From assembly GCF_019931195.1 (NCBI RefSeq), contig NZ_JAIOUO010000004.1:372001-436000 (forward strand): DNA of 64,000 bases, in the 5' to 3' direction. The DNA comes from Marinobacter sp. F4216 (lineage in GTDB: Bacteria > Pseudomonadota > Gammaproteobacteria > Pseudomonadales > Oleiphilaceae). The notes under the pieces are model-generated. The model was not told where the DNA came from. It did not search any database and was given only the letters and a program-made list of their open reading frames with translations. Shown piece by piece: positions 7,888-15,776 of this stretch (position 1 is the first letter of the stretch; the number at the start of each line of letters is the position of its first letter). The translations under genes and the position numbers were made by a program.

Positions 7888-8946
7888 ATGAACCTAGAAA
7901 CTCGCAAAGTTTTTGTCGATACGCAGTCTTTTATCAAACTTGGATTGAATTTCAGTCATCCGGCGCTGCTTTCTTTTGGCCGTTTGTGCAGCAATGGCAG
8001 TTTAATGCACCTCAGCACTAGCGTAGTCCAACGTGAAGTCGAAGCTAAAATCATCTCCTCGGTAGAGGACGGGTTAGCATCTCTGAGAAGTTTTCGACGA
8101 AAAGCAAAACTATTAGAAAAAATAGAAGATGAGAAAGTGAAGGGCCTTTTTGTGGATATAGATGAGAAAGAGGCAATTTCTAATGGGCTTGAGGTGTTTC
8201 ATAAATTTATCAATTTTTCCAATACGGATGTGATTTCAATTGGAAATGTAAATCCTGATGATGTTTTTAATCTCTATTTTGAAACTCAGCCACCGTTTGG
8301 TAATGGGAAGAAGAAGTCAGAATTCCCAGATGCGTTTTCTATATATGCTATTTTGGGCGAAGTTGGTGACGACAAAGTTTATGTTGTCTCAGATGATGGT
8401 GATTTAAAATCGCTTTGCTCCATTCACGATAACTTGATTAGTGTTGAAACGCTAGAAAGGCTTCTTGATATATATAACGTTCATGAGTCGGCAGTCGCAG
8501 ATGCTATAAAGACCTACATGGCGTCGGTTGAGACCGATATTAAGGAAAGTATCGAGAGCGCAATAAATGACTCTTGGGGGTACAACGAAGCGCCCTGGGA
8601 AGACTCAGAAGTAGAAGAGCTTCAGGCAATGATGGTTCACGATTTCGAGCCCCTTGTAGTGCGCGTTGATGAGGATGAGTGTTTGGTCACATTCGATGTT
8701 GACGTTGATCTAGACTACACAGTTTATGGCCCTGACTTCCTAAACGGAGTATATAACAGTGAAGAAGGTCATATGTGGGCTTTTGATACCACCTCGCATT
8801 CCGGCAGCGCGACGAGAACATTCACGGTGGAGATGAAATATTCTTATTCAATACGTGATGAAAAAGTTGATGATATCGATCAAATTGATTTTTCCGTGGT
8901 TGGACTTTCAGATGGCATTCCTGTTTATGTAGACGAACAGGGGTAA
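7888..8946 (+). CDS. cassette 2: PIN-domain protein
   Basis: A 352-residue protein whose first ~190 residues look like a PIN nuclease domain. The acidic residues expected of the metal site are D11 (FVDTQSF), E50/E52, D148 (EFPDAF) and D169/D170/D172 (VSDDGDL). The C-terminal ~150 residues are acidic and probably beta-rich (alternating aspartates around 265-280) and are not recognised. PIN domains are ribonucleases, often toxins, but no antitoxin is encoded with it in this 1167-base cassette. Base composition is clearly more AT-rich than the flanking genes. A defence or stress role is possible but is inference. Confidence 0.8.
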   Translation: MNLETRKVFVDTQSFIKLGLNFSHPALLSFGRLCSNGSLMHLSTSVVQREVEAKIISSVEDGLASLRSFRRKAKLLEKIEDEKVKGLFVDIDEKEAISNGLEVFHKFINFSNTDVISIGNVNPDDVFNLYFETQPPFGNGKKKSEFPDAFSIYAILGEVGDDKVYVVSDDGDLKSLCSIHDNLISVETLERLLDIYNVHESAVADAIKTYMASVETDIKESIESAINDSWGYNEAPWEDSEVEELQAMMVHDFEPLVVRVDEDECLVTFDVDVDLDYTVYGPDFLNGVYNSEEGHMWAFDTTSHSGSATRTFTVEMKYSYSIRDEKVDDIDQIDFSVVGLSDGIPVYVDEQG

Positions 8947-8967
8947 AAATTTAAGAGTTGGGTGAAT

Positions 8968-9042
8968 ATTTAACAAGTGCGTCAACGGGACCGGTTTGTT
9001 CCGCTGCGCTCCACAAACTGGCCCGTTACGCCAGCGTTAAGC
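8968..9042 (+). repeat. attC site of cassette 2
   Basis: A 75-base attC with ATTTAAC at the left and GTTAAGC at the right. Arms GCGTCAACGGG and CCCGTTACGC, and CGGTTTG/CAAACTG, pair across a short loop. It belongs to a different attC family from the sites of cassettes 1 and 3. Confidence 0.9.
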
Positions 9043-9056
9043 AGCAGAGGAAATTG

Positions 9057-9695
9057 GTGCAACTGTCAAAGCAGGAAGTAGAAGTTGTAATTGAAGACAT
9101 AGAGTACCTCCGTGATCAATGGGCCGAAGGCGCAACGGACCCTGAACTTCGTCGTGGGTCAGCGATTCTTAGGAGGTTAGTGGTTGAGAAATATCTGGGT
9201 CACGCATGGAGAGCAATGGGTCATGAGAAAGACCCAAAGATTCAAACTACGGACCTCGATTTTGGCTTCAATGGCATCGACTATGCAGAAATAGAGTGCG
9301 CTCTTGCGGGAGGAGCTCTGAGTCACGGTGTTTACGCTGCTTGCATGTGTATAAACAAAGGAGGTACTGCTCCAGAAATGCAGGATGGTTTTTTAGAACG
9401 TGAACTAGGTCTGTCCAATTATGACTCAAGCACATGCGCCATCATCAAAGGATCAGTTATTACCAGAAGTGAACTGATTAAATATATGGCCAATGTAAAA
9501 GGTGGCGTGCATCTGGGCTCAAGTCGAGCAAGGAAGAAAGAGCAGGAAATTATCAAGAGAGTTGCGAAACTAGAAGGTAAATTTAATGCGTTCAACTCCG
9601 ATGGTCTCTTCTTTGAAACGTTATCTATTGGCCAAAGTATTGCCAAGTCACCAGATGTGGTTCAGCTTGTACATGAATTCAGGCAAGGCGCTTAA
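9057..9695 (+). CDS. cassette 3: hypothetical protein
   Basis: A 212-residue soluble protein with no family I recognise. It is mostly helical by eye, with a basic patch SSRARKKEQEIIKR near residues 160-175. The open frame extends upstream to 8958, but that part is the attC of the previous cassette. The GTG at 9057, with GAGG six bases ahead and the first good signal inside the cassette, is taken as the start. The TAA stop lies inside the R'' core of its own attC (9690), a common packing in cassettes. Cassette span is 9037-9768. Confidence 0.7.
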   Translation: MQLSKQEVEVVIEDIEYLRDQWAEGATDPELRRGSAILRRLVVEKYLGHAWRAMGHEKDPKIQTTDLDFGFNGIDYAEIECALAGGALSHGVYAACMCINKGGTAPEMQDGFLERELGLSNYDSSTCAIIKGSVITRSELIKYMANVKGGVHLGSSRARKKEQEIIKRVAKLEGKFNAFNSDGLFFETLSIGQSIAKSPDVVQLVHEFRQGA

Positions 9696-9774
9696 CAAAT
9701 TGTTGTAGTTCGTTTCGGCCTGTGGCCTGCACCGGACGCCCCTGACGGAGCGCCGCTAGACAAAAGCGTTATGA
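9690..9774 (+). repeat. attC site of cassette 3
   Basis: An 85-base attC with GCTTAAC at the left and GTTATGA at the right. Its interior (GTTGTAG, CGTTTCGG, TGCACCGGACGCC, GCGCCGCTA, ACAAAAGCG) is nearly the same as that of cassette 1, so both cassettes probably come from the same integron lineage. Confidence 0.9.
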
Positions 9775-9792
9775 ATCCTCAGGGAGAACCCC

Positions 9793-10041
9793 ATGCTCGA
9801 ATTGAGACCTAATTGCGAGTGCTGTGACAAGGATTTGCCACCGGATTCCACTGAGGCGGTCATCTGCACATTTGAATGCACCTTCTGCGACTCTTGCGCG
9901 TCTGGTGTTTTGGGAAATCAGTGTCCCAACTGCGGTGGTAATTTCTCGTCGCGTCCAGTTCGTCCAGCATCACTGCTCGGCAAATACCCAGCGTCAACGC
10001 AACGTGTGGTAAAGGCCGATGGTTGCAGTGCTAATTCATAA
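9793..10041 (+). CDS. cassette 4: DUF1272 zinc-ribbon protein
   Basis: An 82-residue protein matching the DUF1272 family (start MLELRPNCECCDKDLPP is diagnostic). Pairs of cysteines CECC, CTFEC, CDSC and CPNC in residues 8-48 form a probable two-zinc ribbon; the tail from about residue 55 is variable. The role of the family is unknown. GGGAGAACCCC precedes the ATG. It is the last cassette and its stop overlaps the R'' core TCATAAC. Confidence 0.85.
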   Translation: MLELRPNCECCDKDLPPDSTEAVICTFECTFCDSCASGVLGNQCPNCGGNFSSRPVRPASLLGKYPASTQRVVKADGCSANS

Positions 10042-10211
10042 CACCCGACTGCGGCCGCCAGGTCCGAATGTCCGCTTTGCGACCTATCGGACAATAAATA
10101 GTCAAACTATGCCGCCCCAACAGCGCGTAAATACCACCACCCAGCGGCGCCAAAAGGTTCTGTTCCAGGTCATCCCCCTCAGGCGCCGCTGAACATCAAT
10201 CAGCCCGAACC
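10036..10211 (+). other. truncated attC of cassette 4 and integron-chromosome junction
   Basis: TCATAAC at 10036-10042 is the exact complement of this cassette's own leading core GTTATGA, so it is a genuine R'' site. No matching inner arm or GTTRRRY core follows. The sequence runs directly into the 3' end of the 2OG oxygenase gene, so the attC has lost its right half. No gene is seen in this stretch. Confidence 0.7.
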
Positions 10212-11156
10212 TCAGTCGGCCCGATGATCGTAGGTGGCGTTCAGTCGTGACGCCAGATAATCGGCGAAGGCAATGGGCTCGTACTTGGGGGTGTCGTCTG
10301 GCGCGATGTCCCGTGGGTCCACCACCGATTCCGGCCCCACTTCCAGGAAGAATGGGATGGAATAGCGCTCGCTTTCAGGTGGGCGCACCCGGTGCGGGGT
10401 GGATACATACACGTCGTTGCTCCAGCGCATCAGGCAGTCACCGATGTTGCAGACAAAGGCGCCCGGTACGTGGGGTGCCTGAATCCATTCGCCCTGACGA
10501 TTGGACACTTCCAGGCCCGCCACTTTATCGGTCGCCAGGATGGTGATGTTGCCATAGTCGGTGTGGGTGCCTGCGCCACCGTCCTGCCTGTCGATCTGAC
10601 CCGCACTGGCGGGGTAACGGAGCATGCGCAGGGTCGCGATCGGCTCTTTCAGATGAGGCTCGAAGAAGTCCTCGGGGCAGCCCAGATCGAGGCTCAGGCC
10701 CCGATGGATGACCCGCCCCATGTCCAGGCAGGCGTTGAAGTATTCCAGTGCACGCTCCCGCCAGCCGTCGATCTCCGGCCAGAAGTTCACACCGCGGAAC
10801 GGTTTGCCCGCCAGCACATCCGGGTGATCGGCCGGGAAATCGGTACCAATGTTGAAGCCTTCCTTCATGTCCGCACCGGATTCCGGGTTGAGCTTCTCAT
10901 CCGCCATCGCCACATAGCCCCGGTTATGGGGCGAGTTCTTGATGGACATGGCCTGCTTCTGGTCTTGCGGCAAGGCAAACAGCTGCCGGGCAAGTTCAAA
11001 GGCTCCCTCGGAAACCGACGCCGGGATACCGTGATCCTTCACGTAGAAAAAGCCGACCTCCCGGCAGGCACGGCCCAGTTCGGCGGCCGTTTCTTTGCGC
11101 TGCTCCAGGTCGTCGCTCATCAGGCCGGTCAGCGAAATGATGGGTAATGAAGACAT
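10212..11156 (-). CDS. 2-oxoglutarate-Fe(II) dioxygenase, isopenicillin N synthase-like
   Basis: A 314-residue non-haem iron oxygenase. The DIOX N-terminal domain spans about 4-115. The catalytic core shows the iron ligands H198 and D200 (HTDYG) and H255 (TPHRV), and the 2-oxoglutarate pair R264-x-S266 (RYSIPF). GGAG lies seven bases ahead of the ATG. It is the last gene of the minus-strand purine series and follows the deaminase after 26 bases. No step of standard allantoin catabolism needs such an enzyme; it may act on a modified purine or related compound, which is inference. Confidence 0.85.
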   Translation of the reverse strand: MSSLPIISLTGLMSDDLEQRKETAAELGRACREVGFFYVKDHGIPASVSEGAFELARQLFALPQDQKQAMSIKNSPHNRGYVAMADEKLNPESGADMKEGFNIGTDFPADHPDVLAGKPFRGVNFWPEIDGWRERALEYFNACLDMGRVIHRGLSLDLGCPEDFFEPHLKEPIATLRMLRYPASAGQIDRQDGGAGTHTDYGNITILATDKVAGLEVSNRQGEWIQAPHVPGAFVCNIGDCLMRWSNDVYVSTPHRVRPPESERYSIPFFLEVGPESVVDPRDIAPDDTPKYEPIAFADYLASRLNATYDHRAD

Positions 11157-11182
11157 TCAGGTTCTCCGGATGTTTCTGTTAA

Positions 11183-12529
11183 TCAATTCATTGCAATTCG
11201 GGTGTGGGATAGGTCCCGGCAGGCCTGGTGCAGGGCCAGTCCCTGACTCTGGGCCTCGGTGATCAGAGTATGCTGGTTTACCTGCGTACTCTCACTGTCC
11301 TGGATCAAGCGGCGGCCATCGACCCAGACACCCGCCACGTTGCTCTTGTCGGCGGCAAACACCAGGTTCCAGAGCACATTTCCGCCCTGCTCGTTGACGC
11401 TGTAGGGCGTCAGGTTGGCCCGGTCCAGCCTTAGCAGCAGCAGGTCGGCCTTCTTGCCCACCTCAAGGGAACCCACTTCGTTATCTATTCCCAGGGCCCT
11501 GGCGCCATTGATGGTGGCCATCCGCAAAATCTGGTCCGCCGGCAGGGCCATGGCGTCCAGCCGGCTGGCCTTCTGGATCAGCGACGCAAACTTCATTTCC
11601 TCGAACAGGTTCAGGCTGTTATTGCAGACCGGGCCATCGGTACCCAACCCCACATTAATGCCGGCCGCCAGCATTTCCGGCACAGGTGCCACACCGCTGG
11701 CCAGCTTGGCGTTGGAAACCGGACAATGGGCAATGCTGGTTCCGGTGTCGGCGACCCGGGTAATTTCCTCCGGATTCAGCCAGACACAATGGGCCAGCAA
11801 GGTTCGCTCGCCAAGAATGCCGTAGCTGTCGAGCACCGCCAGGGATCGGCGACCAAACTCTGCGGTCACCGCCTGCTCTTCTTCCTTTTGCTCACAGGCG
11901 TGGGTGTGAATACCCACGCCGTATTCCTTGCTGAGCTGCACCGCCTCGCGGTAGGCGTCTTCGGTGCAGTAGAACAGGTGCTCCAGCCCCATCCATACCT
12001 TTACCCGCCCACTCTGGCTGTCGTGGTGGCTTCGGATCAGCCGGCGGTTTTCCTCCCGAGTTGAGAAGAAATCCTTACCAGGGCGGTCCGCCACATAGGG
12101 GGCCAGATGAACCCTGAGGCCCAGCTCGCCGGCCGCATCCGCGCAGCGGTCCATGTAGCGAAACATGTCCATCACACAGGTGGTGCCGGACTGCAGGGCC
12201 TCCAGGTAACACAGGCGCGCCGAGTGGTAGGCAAATTCCTCGGTCATTGCCCGGTGTTCCAGCTGGTACCACGGCAGCCAGTCCATCAGCTGCATGTTTT
12301 CGGTGACACCGCGCATCAGGCTTGAGTGGGAGTGACTGTCAATCAACCCCGGCATCAGGGCATGGCCGCGTCCATCCACAACCTCGCAGCCTTCAGGAAT
12401 GGTGACCTCCCGATCATCGCCGGTCTGGGTGATGACACCGTTTTCCACAACCACGGTGCCATCCGGAATGACCCGGTTTTCCGGATCCACCGTGAACACA
12501 GCCGCGTGGCGAATGGCAAAGCTAGACAT
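11183..12529 (-). CDS. amidohydrolase-family aminohydrolase (TrzA/AtzA/MtaD type)
   Basis: A 448-residue metal-dependent hydrolase of the cytosine-deaminase-like branch. It has an N-terminal beta domain, metal ligands HSH at 66-68, a second histidine in GIHTHACEQ (about 211-219), and the TDG motif in GLGTDGPVCNNSL. The pattern SLMRGVTENMQLMDWL resembles methylthioadenosine/SAH deaminases more than guanine deaminase, and a separate guaD is present at 25.9 kb. The substrate is probably an aminopurine or purine-like compound. AGGAG precedes the ATG. It lies between allA and the dioxygenase. Confidence 0.8.
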   Translation of the reverse strand: MSSFAIRHAAVFTVDPENRVIPDGTVVVENGVITQTGDDREVTIPEGCEVVDGRGHALMPGLIDSHSHSSLMRGVTENMQLMDWLPWYQLEHRAMTEEFAYHSARLCYLEALQSGTTCVMDMFRYMDRCADAAGELGLRVHLAPYVADRPGKDFFSTREENRRLIRSHHDSQSGRVKVWMGLEHLFYCTEDAYREAVQLSKEYGVGIHTHACEQKEEEQAVTAEFGRRSLAVLDSYGILGERTLLAHCVWLNPEEITRVADTGTSIAHCPVSNAKLASGVAPVPEMLAAGINVGLGTDGPVCNNSLNLFEEMKFASLIQKASRLDAMALPADQILRMATINGARALGIDNEVGSLEVGKKADLLLLRLDRANLTPYSVNEQGGNVLWNLVFAADKSNVAGVWVDGRRLIQDSESTQVNQHTLITEAQSQGLALHQACRDLSHTRIAMN

Positions 12530-12553
12530 AGTTTCTCCTGATACTGACCGGGC

Positions 12554-13060
12554 TCATGCCCCGTCCGGCAAGACTGGAACGATGGGCTGGGAAAGAACAT
12601 GCTCATCGCAATTGTTTCCCGGCCCCTGGCGATCCACCACCAGGTACTCCGAGTCCGGTTGCAGAGGCAGCAAGGGGGCGTGCCAGGTGCCAGCCAGGTA
12701 ATTCACACCTTGATGGCCTTGAACCAGGAACGCCTTAACTCTGGATTCATCCAAATCTCCCGGCGGAGCAACAACCGCAAGAAACGGCTGCCCTCTGAGG
12801 GGTACGAAAGCCTGACTGCCCTGTGGATGCCGCTCCATCATGGTAATGACGAGGGGGTTCAGCGGCTGGCCGCGAAAGATGGACAGGATTCCCTGAGCCC
12901 CCTCCCCCAATGCTTCAACCTGCGCCAGGGCATGGAAGCGCTCGGTGCGACCCTGGTTGATGGGAAACGCCCTGGCGGCATCTTCCTCAATTACCTGACC
13001 AAAGGGTGCAAAGGCACTCGCCGTCAGTGGCTGAACCCAAAGCTCTCTGGGGTGGCTCAT
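12554..13060 (-). CDS. allA: ureidoglycolate lyase AllA
   Basis: A 168-residue cupin-like enzyme that splits ureidoglycolate into glyoxylate and urea. The family signature [11 protein letters not shown] is present at about residues 74-84, and a further conserved stretch GTWHAPL at about 122-128. Its ATG overlaps the allantoicase stop (ATGA), so the two are translationally coupled, matching consecutive reactions. This end point gives urea rather than ammonia, so nitrogen recovery needs a urease elsewhere. Confidence 0.93.
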   Translation of the reverse strand: MSHPRELWVQPLTASAFAPFGQVIEEDAARAFPINQGRTERFHALAQVEALGEGAQGILSIFRGQPLNPLVITMMERHPQGSQAFVPLRGQPFLAVVAPPGDLDESRVKAFLVQGHQGVNYLAGTWHAPLLPLQPDSEYLVVDRQGPGNNCDEHVLSQPIVPVLPDGA

Positions 13061-14073
13061 GGCACCGGCTTCCCGAACAAACGAAGCCGGCTGACGCCGC
13101 CATCCGGAATGATGTTAAAGCGGATGTGGGTGATGGGCCCCAGACTGTTCAGTGTGAGAAATTCGTGGACGCTGTCCGCAGTCAGCGGCTGCTCTTCCAT
13201 CAGGGTATGCCAGAACATGCTCTGGGTTTTGATGGACTGCGGGGTGCCCGCGTCCACACAGGCAGCCTGGATGCTGCAGGCGGCCGGGAAGTTACCTTTG
13301 AAATGGGCGGTGTCCACTTCTATCCGCTGGGCGATGCCCTTGTGACCGAGTGCCAGAATGCACCAGTCGTTGCCCGGCTCCCGCCGGCGACGGGTTTCCC
13401 AGCCATCCCCCATGTTCACGCCACGGCCCGGTCGCAGGAGTTTTCGGGGCTCGCCGTAATGGGCATCGCTCCACGCCACCTGGTCGGCCCCGTGCTCCAG
13501 CGCCAGCAGGTTCAGAGTCTCACTGACAGCCAGCCCGGACCAGTCACAGAAGGCTTTGCCATACACCCGCAGGCGCGCCATGCCACCGTCGGGGTAGAGA
13601 TGCAGGCGCACATGGGTGCAGGGCTGATTGAAGCGAATCTCGCAAAACCGGTGATCGTTACCGTTCAACTCGGTCGCTGGCACCAGTGTCTGCCAGTCAG
13701 CGTGTTCATCGGGGTCGCCATCCGGGCAATAGCAGCCCTCCAGGGCCGCCGCCGGGGGAAAGTTACCGGTAAAGAAGCTGGTATCGAAATCCACGCCCGT
13801 CAGGATGCCGGGCAGTGCCAGACGTATTACGCACCAGTCGTGCCCCGTGGTGCGACGGCGGCGGGTTTCCCAGCCATCCATCCACTTGCCGTGATCGTCA
13901 TATTTGTCCGGGTAGAACACCGGCTGACCGGGGTTCAGCATGCGCTCCCGAGGCGCAAAGAACTCGTCGGTCACCCAGAGCACCTCAGCACCAAGGCTGG
14001 CGTCGGCCAGGTTCAGGCCCTGGCGGGTAAAGTCGGGGCCTTCAACGGCAGGAGCCACCACAAAATCACTCAT
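13057..14073 (-). CDS. alc: allantoicase
   Basis: A 338-residue allantoicase that hydrolyses allantoate to ureidoglycolate and urea. The protein is an internal duplication of two allantoicase jelly-roll domains (about 15-165 and 185-335). Each carries GWETRRRR followed by a DWC motif, and each ends with an IPDGG or YPDGG stretch. GGGAG precedes the ATG. It lies between puuE (15 bases upstream) and allA (overlap). Confidence 0.95.
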   Translation of the reverse strand: MSDFVVAPAVEGPDFTRQGLNLADASLGAEVLWVTDEFFAPRERMLNPGQPVFYPDKYDDHGKWMDGWETRRRRTTGHDWCVIRLALPGILTGVDFDTSFFTGNFPPAAALEGCYCPDGDPDEHADWQTLVPATELNGNDHRFCEIRFNQPCTHVRLHLYPDGGMARLRVYGKAFCDWSGLAVSETLNLLALEHGADQVAWSDAHYGEPRKLLRPGRGVNMGDGWETRRRREPGNDWCILALGHKGIAQRIEVDTAHFKGNFPAACSIQAACVDAGTPQSIKTQSMFWHTLMEEQPLTADSVHEFLTLNSLGPITHIRFNIIPDGGVSRLRLFGKPVP

Positions 14074-14088
14074 TCTTTGTCTCCCGGG

Positions 14089-15021
14089 TCAGTCAGGCTG
14101 GTAAGGGTGTACCTTTTTCCAGTGGCGGGCGATATCGATACGACGGCACACCCAGACCTGTTCGTGGGACTGGATGTAATCAAGGAAACGTTGCAGTGCC
14201 CGGAATCGGCCGGGACGACCCACAAGCCGACAGTGCAGCCCGACCGACATCATTTTCGGGCTCTCGGCCCCCTCTTCGTAAAGGACGTCGAAGCTGTCCC
14301 GGAGGTACTGGAAGAACTGCTCTCCGGAATTGAAGCCCTGGGGCGAGGCGAAGCGCATGTCGTTGGCATCCAGAGTATAGGGCACGACAAGATGCGGTTT
14401 TACCGCCCCCTCCGACGTTTCTACCGTCGTCCAGAAGGGCAGATCGTCACCGTAGTAGTCGCTGTCGTATTCGAATCCGCCCTGCTCGACCACCAGCCTG
14501 CGGGTATTGGGACTGTCACGCCCGGTGTACCAGCCCAGGGGAGGCTCGCCGGTCAAACGGGTATGCTGCTCAATAGCCGCCTGCAGGTATCGACGCTCGC
14601 CGGACTCGCTCATGTCCTGATAGTGGATCCAGCGTAACCCGTGACAGGCAATCTCGTGGCCATCGTCCATGAACGCCTTGACGACGTCGGGATTTCGGGC
14701 CATGGCCATGGTGACACCGAACACGGTCAGCGGCAGTCCGCGCCGGCGAAACTCCCGCAAAATCCGCCAGACGCCGGCACGAGAGCCGTATTCGTACATC
14801 GACTCCATGCTCATGTGCCGGTCCCGGTAAGCCTCGGCACCAATGATCTCGGACAGGAAGGTTTCCGAGTGCTCGTCACCGTGCAGCACACAGTTCTCGC
14901 CGCCCTCTTCGTAATTCAGGACAAACTGGACGGCGATCCGGGCCTTACCCGGCCACTGGGCATGGGGCGGCTGGGCGCCGTAGCCCAGCATATCCCGCGG
15001 ATAGGAGTACTCTTCATTCAT
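14089..15021 (-). CDS. puuE: allantoinase PuuE (polysaccharide-deacetylase fold)
   Basis: A 310-residue cofactor-light allantoinase that opens allantoin to allantoate. It belongs to the NodB/polysaccharide deacetylase fold rather than to the metal amidohydrolase allantoinases. Typical stretches are YPRDMLGYG at the start, YEYGSRAG, FGVTMAMARNP and EIACHGLRWI. The ATG overlaps the TetR gene stop (ATGA), so regulator and enzyme are co-translated. Confidence 0.94.
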   Translation of the reverse strand: MNEEYSYPRDMLGYGAQPPHAQWPGKARIAVQFVLNYEEGGENCVLHGDEHSETFLSEIIGAEAYRDRHMSMESMYEYGSRAGVWRILREFRRRGLPLTVFGVTMAMARNPDVVKAFMDDGHEIACHGLRWIHYQDMSESGERRYLQAAIEQHTRLTGEPPLGWYTGRDSPNTRRLVVEQGGFEYDSDYYGDDLPFWTTVETSEGAVKPHLVVPYTLDANDMRFASPQGFNSGEQFFQYLRDSFDVLYEEGAESPKMMSVGLHCRLVGRPGRFRALQRFLDYIQSHEQVWVCRRIDIARHWKKVHPYQPD

Positions 15022-15707
15022 GCTGGTTTCTCAAGGCCGCAGCCACGCAGGATGACGTCAATGAGGAACTCGGCAGCGTGATCAAAATCCCGTTGCTCAT
15101 ATTCTGCCTTGTTCTCCACCATCAGGATCTGCACCTGGAAGTCGGCGTAATGTTGGGTGGATGACCAGATCAGGAAAATCAGCTGCACCGGATCCACCGG
15201 CGCCATTCTGCCCTCGTCGATCCACTGCTGGATAACAGCCGCCCTGCCCCGGACCCACTCCCGCAGATCCGTTCGCAGGTGATCCATCAGAAACGGTGCG
15301 CCCTGAATGATTTCGGTGGCAAACAGACGCGATGCCAACGGAAATTGCCGGGACATTTCCACCTTGGCGCGGATGAAGCTGGCCAGTGCCCTGGCCGGAT
15401 CGTCCTCGGGGCGAATATCGGAAAACACCTGGTTCCAGCGCCCCAGAATGTCATCAAGCATCGCGCTGTATATCCGGTCCTTGTTACTGAAATAGTACAG
15501 GACGTTGGATTTGGGCAGGTCTGCCCTTTCCGCGATGCTCTGGATCGTCGCCCCCTTGTATCCGTGGAGGGCGAACTCCTGTTCGGCTGCCTGCAGAATC
15601 TTTTCCCGATTCCGCTCGCGGATTCTGCCCGGTCGGTACTTACGTCCGTTACCCCCGATATCATCGGGGGTGTCGAGGCCGGCATCGGCAACTGAATGAT
15701 CGGTCAT
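15018..15707 (-). CDS. TetR family regulator, RutR-like
   Basis: A 229-residue repressor-type protein. The TetR helix-turn-helix is at about residues 35-80 (ILQAAEQEFALHGYKGATIQSIAERA...). The ligand-binding C-terminal domain resembles the RutR/YcdC group, whose E. coli member responds to uracil or thymine. Being inside the purine operon it probably responds to a purine or ureide intermediate. Candidate operators are the TGACCA-type repeats at 20205-20299 and 28580-28593. Operator assignment is inference. Confidence 0.85.
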   Translation of the reverse strand: MTDHSVADAGLDTPDDIGGNGRKYRPGRIRERNREKILQAAEQEFALHGYKGATIQSIAERADLPKSNVLYYFSNKDRIYSAMLDDILGRWNQVFSDIRPEDDPARALASFIRAKVEMSRQFPLASRLFATEIIQGAPFLMDHLRTDLREWVRGRAAVIQQWIDEGRMAPVDPVQLIFLIWSSTQHYADFQVQILMVENKAEYEQRDFDHAAEFLIDVILRGCGLEKPA

Positions 15708-15736
15708 GACATTCTCACCCGTCGTCCATGTCGTCG

Positions 15737-15771
15737 GGAATCCGGCTGATGAAACCGGCCGGATTCCCTGG
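15737..15771. other. stem-loop between the Tsx-like gene and the TetR gene
   Basis: GGGAATCCGGC and GCCGGATTCCC form an 11-base-pair stem around an 11-base loop in the 69-base gap. No T-run follows on either strand, so it is more likely an mRNA-processing or stability element, or a weak terminator, than a strong intrinsic terminator. Confidence 0.55.
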
Positions 15772-15776
15772 CCAGA

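Larger units (their letters stand above)
6915..10042. mobile_element. remnant mobile integron with four gene cassettes
   Basis: A complete but decaying integron layout: intI remnant on the minus strand, LexA box, attI region, then four cassettes read on the plus strand. Cassette limits follow from the core sites GTTAAAG (7464), GTTAAAT (7869), GTTAAGC (9036) and GTTATGA (9768). Each is exactly complementary to the R'' site at the end of its own cassette: CTTTAAC (7788), ATTTAAC (8968), GCTTAAC (9690) and TCATAAC (10036). That is what circular-cassette insertion predicts. The cassettes are visibly more AT-rich than the chromosome, especially the second and third. Confidence 0.92.

Noticed and set aside
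8958..9056. N-terminal extension of the cassette 3 protein from TTG 8958
   Set aside because: This part is the attC site of the preceding cassette; recombination boundaries exclude it from the gene carried by cassette 3.
13006..14637. 543-codon open frame on the plus strand across alc and puuE
   Set aside because: It is antisense to two well-conserved enzymes with clear motifs, has no ribosome-binding site, and its product is proline/arginine/histidine-rich as expected of a shadow in high-GC DNA.
15737..15771. Intrinsic terminator between the Tsx-like gene and the TetR gene
   Set aside because: The stem is strong but no T-run follows on either strand, so it was reported as a stem-loop only.
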